From positions 1 through 5,032 of the forward strand of contig JAUXBW010000175.1 of assembly GCA_030619185.1 (NCBI GenBank): DNA of 5,032 bases. Direction: 5' to 3'. This document shows positions 1-3,930 of this stretch, piece after piece. This stretch comes from Methyloprofundus sp. GTDB taxonomy: Bacteria; Pseudomonadota; Gammaproteobacteria; Methylococcales; Methylomonadaceae. A model generated the notes under the pieces. The model had not been told where the DNA came from, searched no databases, and saw only the letters and a program-made list of their open reading frames with translations. The translations under genes were made by a program, and so were the position numbers. Each line of letters starts with the position of its first letter. The stretch's first letter is position 1.

Positions 1-143
1 ACGTATGAATCTAACTGTTGTTTGTTCTCATAGATAATTTGCATCAAAATGTTTAACAGATCTACGGGTTTGTATGGCTTCTATTGTTTGCATTGCTTTT
101 CCTTGTACAATTATTTTATTTTTAAATTTTAACTACAAAACCT

Positions 144-222
144 TTAACCACGAAATACACGAAACACTCGAAAAAGGACTTAAAAGGGTTTATTTCGTAT
201 TTTTAGTGTGTTTCGTGGTTAA
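144..222. repeat. Interspersed palindromic repeat with CCACGAA arms
   Basis: A perfect 12-base inverted repeat (TTAACCACGAAA at 144-155, its complement at 211-222) bounds a 79-base element. The arms keep partial complementarity inward, with the CGAAA/ACAC pattern recurring on both sides. CCACGAA...ACACGAA palindromes of this style are dispersed in many bacterial genomes. The element starts 13 bases beyond the stop of the minus-strand yqfO-like gene, so the transcribed hairpin could protect the 3' end or help terminate that transcript. An AT-rich tract follows on the minus strand, but there is no clean U-run directly after the stem, so terminator function is inference only. Confidence 0.7.
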
Positions 223-234
223 TATCTATTTTTA

Positions 235-561
235 TCATTCTGGCAACTCACTAAGCGATATGATTTTTGTTATATCATATGCTGGTTCTTGGTATGGGTG
301 TACTTGCAATAGTGCTTTTACCACTTGTTTAATCAGCTGATCAGCACAGACCATTTCTACTTTATACTCACTAAGCCGGGTCATCTTATCAGTTGCACCG
401 ATAAACGGCTGACTACCTGACAATGGCCTAAACTGTCCTGTGCCTAACACTTGCCAGGCACAGCAATCATAATCGCCTATTCTTCCAGCTCCCTGTGCGA
501 ATAAAGCATCTTTCACCTCTTCAACATGGCTTGCTGGTACAAAAAAACAGAGTTTATACAT
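235..561 (-). CDS. YqfO/NIF3-insert-like (PII/CutA-fold) protein, 108 aa
   Basis: This matches the small stand-alone family (COG3323 type) equivalent to the PII/CutA1-like domain inserted in Bacillus YqfO/NIF3 proteins. Seen in the sequence: an N-terminal strand (MYKLCFFVP), a helix (residues about 11-24), the conserved loop GAGRIGDYDCCAW (about 24-36), GTGQFRPL, and the C-terminal motif HPYQEPAYD (about 89-97). The length is right for the stand-alone form. The two metal-binding NIF3 core halves are absent, as expected. The biochemical role is unknown; a PII/CutA fold suggests a trimeric sensor or binding protein in the cytoplasm. Its ATG lies inside the end of the yheT-like gene (8-base overlap, 554-561). 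No strong Shine-Dalgarno precedes it, so translation is probably coupled to the upstream gene. Family call fairly sure; function unknown. Confidence 0.85.
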   Translation of the reverse strand: MYKLCFFVPASHVEEVKDALFAQGAGRIGDYDCCAWQVLGTGQFRPLSGSQPFIGATDKMTRLSEYKVEMVCADQLIKQVVKALLQVHPYQEPAYDITKIISLSELPE

Positions 562-1549
562 GGTTTAACTGTTGCTGTAAAAATTCAGGAATACGTTGCT
601 CTAACCAGTATTCGGCCTGAAACGGGTTATTTCCAGTCACAAAGCCTACATGCCCGCCTCCCTGTGTGATTTCTAAATATACCGAGGAGGATAATTCAGC
701 CACTTCGGGAATCACTTTGGGAGTCATAAAGGGGTCATCTTGTGCTTGAATTAAAAGAGTTGGAACAGTAATTGCTTGCAAAAACTGCCGTGAACTGGAG
801 CGTTGATAATAATCGTCTACATTGGCAAAATCATACAGTTTCGCAACGACTTGATCATCATATTGCCAAAAGGAAGTAATATTATCTAAATCACCTATTT
901 GTTTAAGTATTTCGGCTTCCTTACTATTGCCCAATGACTCCAGATGTTGCTGCTTTAAACGCACATAGGCTTTTAATTCACGCAATAAACTGGCTCGATA
1001 TAACCGGGAAAAACCATTATCCAGCTTATCCGCGCAAGCACTTAAAACCAGAGGCACTGAAACAGCAGTGGCAGCAAAAAGATTGACTTTAGCACCCTGC
1101 TCTCCCAGCCATTTTAAGAGTACATTACCGCCTATGGAAAATCCCACAGCGGCCATTTGAGTTTTAGGCTCACGTGCACGCAGGGTACGATACAGAAAGT
1201 CAATGTCCCCTGTTTCTCCTGAGTGGTAGCAACGTGACGAGTTGTTATATTCGCCACTACAGCCTCTAAAGTTAAGGGCTGCGCTGCGTAAGCCCTGTTT
1301 GAATAAAGCTTGCTGTAAGCCTTTTATATACTTTGATTGCGAACTCCCCGTCAGGCCATGCAACAGGATAACCAGTGGCTGATCTCTTGCACCACAAAAA
1401 TCTACATCAATAAAATCATTGTCATCGGTCACCAGTCTTTCCCGCGTCAATACAGGGCTGGGTGGCTTACGCAATAAAGCCGGATACAAAGTTTGTAGAT
1501 GCGCATTCTTTAACCAGTACGCAGGTTTGAAAGTAGACTGAATTAACAT
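554..1549 (-). CDS. yheT: YheT-family alpha/beta-fold hydrolase, 331 aa
   Basis: A predicted cytoplasmic serine hydrolase of the YheT group (COG0429), probably an esterase or acyl hydrolase; the natural substrate is not established. The N-terminal family signature is present (FKPAYWLKNAHLQTLYP, residues 7-23). It is followed by the oxyanion-hole HGLTG (64-68), the nucleophile elbow GFSIGG (136-141, Ser138), the acid region QAQDDPFM (Asp271 or Asp272) and the catalytic GGGHVGF (His300). The full triad and usual length (about 320-340 residues) indicate an intact enzyme. The ATG at 1549 is followed directly by the family signature, but only a weak Shine-Dalgarno is visible. The upstream AT-rich stretch (about 1550-1650) should hold its promoter, though I find no convincing -35/-10 pair. 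It is the first gene of a two-gene unit with the yqfO-like gene. Confidence 0.92.
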   Translation of the reverse strand: MLIQSTFKPAYWLKNAHLQTLYPALLRKPPSPVLTRERLVTDDNDFIDVDFCGARDQPLVILLHGLTGSSQSKYIKGLQQALFKQGLRSAALNFRGCSGEYNNSSRCYHSGETGDIDFLYRTLRAREPKTQMAAVGFSIGGNVLLKWLGEQGAKVNLFAATAVSVPLVLSACADKLDNGFSRLYRASLLRELKAYVRLKQQHLESLGNSKEAEILKQIGDLDNITSFWQYDDQVVAKLYDFANVDDYYQRSSSRQFLQAITVPTLLIQAQDDPFMTPKVIPEVAELSSSVYLEITQGGGHVGFVTGNNPFQAEYWLEQRIPEFLQQQLNHV

Positions 1550-1652
1550 TATAAGTAACTATTCAACAAATCTTATATACTCTTCACGTATAGGACTAAG
1601 TTACTTTACATTAAGATTTATAAAATAACTGCTTTTTGTCTTATTATTTCCT

Positions 1653-1816
1653 GATTACCCACAACTCTCAGCTATACTTCGTCATTCCTGCATGCTTTTG
1701 GCAGGAATCTCGAAGGTTAAGCACAGATTCCCGATAAAAGCCTTCGGGAATGACGAGACTCTTAACATACTGTTATTTTAAAAGTTTTTTAATGTGGCTG
1801 TGAGTTGTACGTAATC
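1653..1816. repeat. MITE-like element: 20-bp imperfect terminal inverted repeats around a palindromic core
   Basis: The left arm GATTACCCACAACTCTCAGC (1653-1672) and the reverse complement of the right arm (1797-1816) agree at 17 of 20 positions. The 164-base interval contains the CGTCATTCC double-hairpin repeat (1680-1755) off-centre, followed by an AT-rich tail. There is no coding capacity. The layout resembles a small non-autonomous mobile element, but no target-site duplication is obvious at its ends, so mobility is inference. It could also be chance complementarity around a REP-type repeat. Confidence 0.45.
1680..1755. repeat. REP-like double-hairpin repeat with CGTCATTCC ends
   Basis: The ends form a perfect 9-base inverted repeat (CGTCATTCC at 1680-1688, GGAATGACG at 1747-1755). 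Each end is also half of its own hairpin: ATTCCTGC (1684-1691) pairs with GCAGGAAT (1701-1708), and ATTCCCGA (1727-1734) pairs with TCGGGAAT (1744-1751). Both have perfect 8-base stems and 9-base loops. GTCATTCC...GGAATGAC repeats are familiar interspersed elements in proteobacterial genomes. It lies between divergent genes, so a role as a shared terminator is unlikely. Confidence 0.8.
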
Positions 1817-1844
1817 AATTATTATTTTACCTTTCCCCTACCGA

Positions 1845-1866
1845 TATACTTTGCTTTATCAGGAGA
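1845..1866 (+). promoter_or_regulatory. Possible -10 box and strong ribosome binding site of the small secreted-protein gene
   Basis: TATACT (1845-1850) is a good sigma-70 -10 match, but the base region 17 upstream (TTATTT) is a poor -35, so the promoter is tentative. AGGAGA (1861-1866), nine bases before the ATG at 1876, is a strong Shine-Dalgarno and fixes that start. If the -10 is real the leader would be only about 20 bases. Confidence 0.4.
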
Positions 1867-1875
1867 TATCCAGTT

Positions 1876-2181
1876 ATGAAGTACCTGTTAATAATCATAT
1901 CAGCTTTACTACTCATTCAGCCAGCCTCAGCCGACGACGAGTATGGACGCTACCGGGCTATCGTACTCAATGAAGGAGGACAAGCCAACTCATCTGGTAG
2001 TGTCGTTCCCAGAGTCTTTATTATCGACTCGAAAGAGGGACATATGTGGACCTTAGATCAAAAAACCAAACTGCACAATATTAAAGGTGAATTTAGCCTG
2101 GGCACAGTGCTTACCTACCAGGGAAAAGTCCGTCCTGGCAAGAAAATGGGCGATATCGTAGAGCAGGCAGCTACCTGGTGA
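1876..2181 (+). CDS. Small secreted protein of unknown function, 101 aa
   Basis: I do not recognise a named family. The N-terminus is a clear Sec signal peptide: Lys2, a hydrophobic core at residues 3-14, and a probable signal peptidase I site after ASA (19/20). That leaves a mature periplasmic or secreted protein of about 82 residues, without cysteines and with no lipobox. The mature part opens with GRYRAIVLNEGG, then PRVFIIDSKEGHMWTLD (about 45-61). That pattern (RY..., then a hydrophobic strand ending ID..xGxxW) resembles short proteins carrying a single beta-propeller-like or sheet repeat; this is only a resemblance. The C-terminal half is beta-rich and basic (GKVRPGKKMGD). It stands alone, flanked on both sides by repeat-filled gaps. 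The start is supported by AGGAGA nine bases upstream and by the signal peptide beginning right at it. Confidence 0.85.
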   Translation: MKYLLIIISALLLIQPASADDEYGRYRAIVLNEGGQANSSGSVVPRVFIIDSKEGHMWTLDQKTKLHNIKGEFSLGTVLTYQGKVRPGKKMGDIVEQAATW

Positions 2182-2200
2182 TAGGTGCTGCTCTGAAACC

Positions 2201-2281
2201 GCCTACATGTAGCTTGTGCAAGTCAAGTTCTAATATAGCAGAAGTACATCCTTTCCCGTATTGCGCAAGCTTCATACGGGC
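2201..2281. repeat. Imperfect inverted repeat with CCCGTAT...ATACGGG hairpin
   Basis: CCCGTAT (2255-2261) and ATACGGG (2274-2280) form a perfect 7-base stem around a 12-base loop. The segment TTGCGCAAGCT (2261-2271) is matched in inverted orientation by AGCTTGTGCAA (2211-2221), at 10 of 11 positions, with weaker similarity extending outward. This resembles the widespread CCCGTATTGCGC...CATACGGGCTAC type of interspersed repeat, with a second degenerate inverted copy. It lies 73 bases after the stop of the secreted-protein gene and lacks a U-run after the stem, so it is not a typical intrinsic terminator. Confidence 0.65.
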
Positions 2282-2314
2282 TACGGGTAATTACGGATAA
2301 TATTTAACCTGGTA

Positions 2315-2328
2315 TTGATTAAAATCAT
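2315..2328 (+). promoter_or_regulatory. Candidate FNR/Anr-type binding site
   Basis: TTGATTAAAATCAT matches nine of the ten defined positions of the FNR/Anr consensus TTGAT-N4-ATCAA. Its centre (2321.5) is 41.5 bases upstream of the start predicted from the -10-like TACATT at 2351-2356, the usual place for class II activation by FNR-family regulators. It sits upstream of an operon containing HcnA- and HcnB-like genes, and Pseudomonas hcnABC is known to be Anr-controlled. The match is seen directly; binding and regulation are inferred. A 14-base AT-rich site can arise by chance. Confidence 0.5.
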
Positions 2329-2356
2329 TGACCTTATAAAAACTAGGTATTACATT
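2328..2356 (+). promoter_or_regulatory. Candidate sigma-70 promoter of the oxidoreductase operon
   Basis: TTGACC (2328-2333; five of six to TTGACA) and TACATT (2351-2356; four of six to TATAAT) are separated by 17 bases, predicting a start near 2363. The leader would be about 176 bases and would include the double-hairpin repeat at 2410-2463. The -35 abuts and shares a base with the FNR-like box, as in class II activated promoters. A competing -10, TATAAA at 2335-2340, would change the geometry. No other promoter-like pair is evident nearer the gene. Confidence 0.4.
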
Positions 2357-2409
2357 AGTAAAAATTTGCTTTAAGGAACGTACACGACACACTTTTACAT
2401 CATTACCAT

Positions 2410-2463
2410 GGGGCGCAGGTCTTTAGCCTGCATTTTAAAAGGCGGACTAAAGATCCGCACCCC
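2410..2463. repeat. Double-hairpin palindromic repeat with GGGG/CCCC ends
   Basis: A 54-base near-palindrome, with GGGG at 2410-2413 and CCCC at 2460-2463. Each half is its own perfect hairpin: GCAGG (2415-2419) with CCTGC (2427-2431), and GCGGA (2442-2446) with TCCGC (2454-2458), both with 7-base loops. The loops TCTTTAG (2420-2426) and CTAAAGA (2447-2453) are fully complementary. The RNA could therefore form two small hairpins with kissing loops or one long imperfect stem. It lies 75 bases before the operon's first start codon, in the predicted leader. It is most likely an interspersed repeat; a regulatory role is speculative. Confidence 0.7.
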
Positions 2464-2538
2464 ATTGTGCTCATGTTATTTCGTGCACGTTTCTATGCAC
2501 ACACGGCAATACTCATACCTACAACACCGGAGAAATTA

Positions 2539-3621
2539 ATGGCACCTCGTCAAGAGACCACAACTGCATCACACCGCGTCGGTTTTACTTATCTTTCTCA
2601 GGAAGACCTACTGGATGCTGGCTGTTTTGATATGCGTATGGCAATTGAAGTTGCCGAAAAAGCCATGCTTGCATTTGAAGATCATCGCATTATGTTTCCC
2701 GAAAAAGTGGTACAGATTTTTGACCCCGTCAGTCAGGATCGTATTAACTGCCTTCCAGCGACTTTACTGGATGAAAAAATCTGTGGTGCTAAATGGGTCT
2801 CTGTTTTCCCACGCAACCCAAAGCGCTTTGATGTACAAAACCTGTCAGCCATCTTTATTTTATCTGAAATTGAAAAAGGCTTTCCGGTTGCAGTCATGGA
2901 AGGCACTCTCGCCTCGAATATCCGCGTCGCTGCTATTGGTGCGATTGCAGCAAAGCATTTAGCACGTCAGGACAGCCAGAGTATTGGTTTTATCGGGGCT
3001 GGCGAGCAGGCAAAAATGCACTTATTGGGTATGAAAGTGGTTCGCCCAGGCCTAAAGGAATGTCGAGTGTCGGCTAAAACAGCGCAGGAAGAAGAGCAGT
3101 TTATTGATGAATTATCACCGCTCATGCCTGACATGACTTTTATCAGAACCAATACAGTCGCCAGAGACGCTATGTCAGGAGCGGATATATTAGTCACTGC
3201 GACCAGTGCCCAGGCTCCTTTATTGAAAGCAGAGTGGATGAAACCCGGTGCTTTTTACAGTCATATTGGTGGCTGGGAAGATGAATATGCAGTCGCACAG
3301 CAATGCGATAAAATTGTCTGTGATGATTGGGAAACCGTGACCCACCGCACCCAGACTTTAAGCCGTATGTATAAGGAAGGTCTGCTCTCGCACAGTGATA
3401 TTCATGCAGATTTACATGAATTAGTTTCTAAGCAAAAACCGGGGCGTGAATCAGATGAAGAACGCACCTATTTCAATGCCGTAGGACTGGCTTATGTGGA
3501 TATATCACTTGCGCAAGCGATGTTTACTCGTGCGCAATCGGCGCATATAGGTCAAAAACTGGATTTGCAGGAATCCATGGTCTTTGAACATCATAATATT
3601 ATCAGCAAAATCAGGCTATAA
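2539..3621 (+). CDS. Ornithine cyclodeaminase / mu-crystallin family protein, 360 aa
   Basis: An NAD(P)-binding enzyme of the family that includes ornithine cyclodeaminase, alanine dehydrogenase, imino-acid (pyrroline-2-carboxylate) reductases and SbnB. In order: N-terminal YLSQEDLLDAG (18-28), the conserved Lys region GAKWVSVFP (83-91, Lys85), the substrate-binding segment LASNIRVAAIGAIAAKHLA (124-142, Arg129), the Rossmann loop GFIGAGEQA (150-158), a strand ending ADILVTATSA (215-224), and C-terminal NAVGLAYVDISLAQAM (313-328). The catalytic loop reads GGWEDEY (244-250) rather than the GGD...KxEL of true ornithine cyclodeaminases, so ornithine is unlikely to be the substrate. The length is slightly above the family norm. 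I chose the ATG at 2539 because GGAGA (2529-2533) lies five bases before it; an extension to GTG 2467 lacks such a site. It is first in a three-gene unit with Fe-S and flavin oxidase subunits, which suggests amino-acid, opine or amine metabolism. The exact reaction is unknown. Confidence 0.87.
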   Translation: MAPRQETTTASHRVGFTYLSQEDLLDAGCFDMRMAIEVAEKAMLAFEDHRIMFPEKVVQIFDPVSQDRINCLPATLLDEKICGAKWVSVFPRNPKRFDVQNLSAIFILSEIEKGFPVAVMEGTLASNIRVAAIGAIAAKHLARQDSQSIGFIGAGEQAKMHLLGMKVVRPGLKECRVSAKTAQEEEQFIDELSPLMPDMTFIRTNTVARDAMSGADILVTATSAQAPLLKAEWMKPGAFYSHIGGWEDEYAVAQQCDKIVCDDWETVTHRTQTLSRMYKEGLLSHSDIHADLHELVSKQKPGRESDEERTYFNAVGLAYVDISLAQAMFTRAQSAHIGQKLDLQESMVFEHHNIISKIRL

Positions 3622-3624
3622 ACC

Positions 3625-3930
3625 ATGTTTAAACAACTCCCGAATAACAACCTTGAAAAGGTTGAAGTTATTCTCAATAGCCAAAAAATTAACGTACCTC
3701 AAGGTACCACAGTTGCTGCCATGGCATTAGCCCAGGGCTTGCGTGCCACGCGAACAACCCCCATTTCCGCTAGTCAACGCGCACCTTTTTGCATGATGGG
3801 AGTCTGCTATGACTGCCTGATGGTTATTGATGGCAAAGCCAATCAACGTGCCTGTGCTACTTATGTTAAGCAGGGTATGCGAATTGAAACACAGCAAGGC
3901 GTAGGACCTGCATTGGGAGAAGCTTGGTGA
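3625..3930 (+). CDS. HcnA-like [2Fe-2S] subunit of a flavin-dependent amino-acid/amine dehydrogenase, 101 aa
   Basis: A small ferredoxin-like electron-transfer subunit of the kind found as HcnA (hydrogen cyanide synthase), and as small Fe-S partners of D-hydroxyproline and opine dehydrogenases (Fer2_4 type). Four cysteines, Cys56, Cys61, Cys64 and Cys77, give CX4CX2CX12C, the plant-ferredoxin-type ligand pattern, within FCMMGVCYDCLMVIDG. The sequence before it (VEVILNSQKINVPQGTTVAAMALAQG) is the N-terminal beta-grasp half with its helix. The length equals that of stand-alone HcnA proteins. The protein presumably passes electrons from the flavoprotein encoded next. It starts three bases after the previous stop with only a weak ribosome binding site, implying coupling, and its stop overlaps the next start (GTGA, 3927-3930). 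The family is sure; the substrate of the complex is not. Confidence 0.9.
   Translation: MFKQLPNNNLEKVEVILNSQKINVPQGTTVAAMALAQGLRATRTTPISASQRAPFCMMGVCYDCLMVIDGKANQRACATYVKQGMRIETQQGVGPALGEAW
3915..3929 (+). promoter_or_regulatory. Ribosome binding site fixing a GTG start inside the upstream gene
   Basis: GGGAGA (3915-3920) lies six bases before GTG (3927-3929), and the GTG overlaps the TGA stop of the Fe-S gene as GTGA. This supports the non-ATG start of the flavoprotein and translational coupling. An in-frame TTG directly before (3924) is a less likely alternative. Confidence 0.7.

Larger units (their letters stand above)
1550..1875. other. Intergenic region between divergent yheT-like and small secreted-protein genes
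   Basis: This 326-base gap separates two genes that point away from each other, so it must hold both promoters. Its middle half (1653-1816) is a nested inverted-repeat element, listed separately. About 100 AT-rich bases remain on the yheT side and about 60 on the other side. I see no open reading frame with a credible ribosome binding site and no RNA gene. Confidence 0.7.
2182..2538. other. Intergenic region upstream of the oxidoreductase operon
   Basis: A 357-base non-coding gap. In order it holds an imperfect inverted repeat with a CCCGTAT hairpin (2201-2281), an FNR-like box with promoter-like sequence (2315-2356), a double-hairpin repeat (2410-2463), and the leader with the ribosome binding site of the next gene. 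The upstream reading frame is open from a GTG at 2467, but that extension has no ribosome binding site and no family-like sequence. Confidence 0.65.

Noticed and set aside
74..340. An 88-codon plus-strand open frame near the left end
   Set aside because: It runs through the CCACGAA palindromic repeat and then antisense into the 3' end of the yqfO-like gene. It is low-complexity and AT-rich, with no ribosome binding site or family resemblance.
2255..2280. Rho-independent terminator after the small secreted-protein gene
   Set aside because: The 7-base stem has a 12-base loop and is followed by CTACGGGT rather than a U-run. It fits an interspersed repeat better.
2467..2538. N-terminal extension of the cyclodeaminase-like protein from GTG 2467
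   Set aside because: There is no Shine-Dalgarno before 2467, the extra 24 residues do not resemble the family, and GGAGA sits correctly before the ATG at 2539.
2615..2962. Plus-strand frame inside the cyclodeaminase-like gene
   Set aside because: It is a +1-frame shadow of a well-supported coding sequence, with no independent signals. The antisense frame at 2967-3197 is rejected for the same reason.
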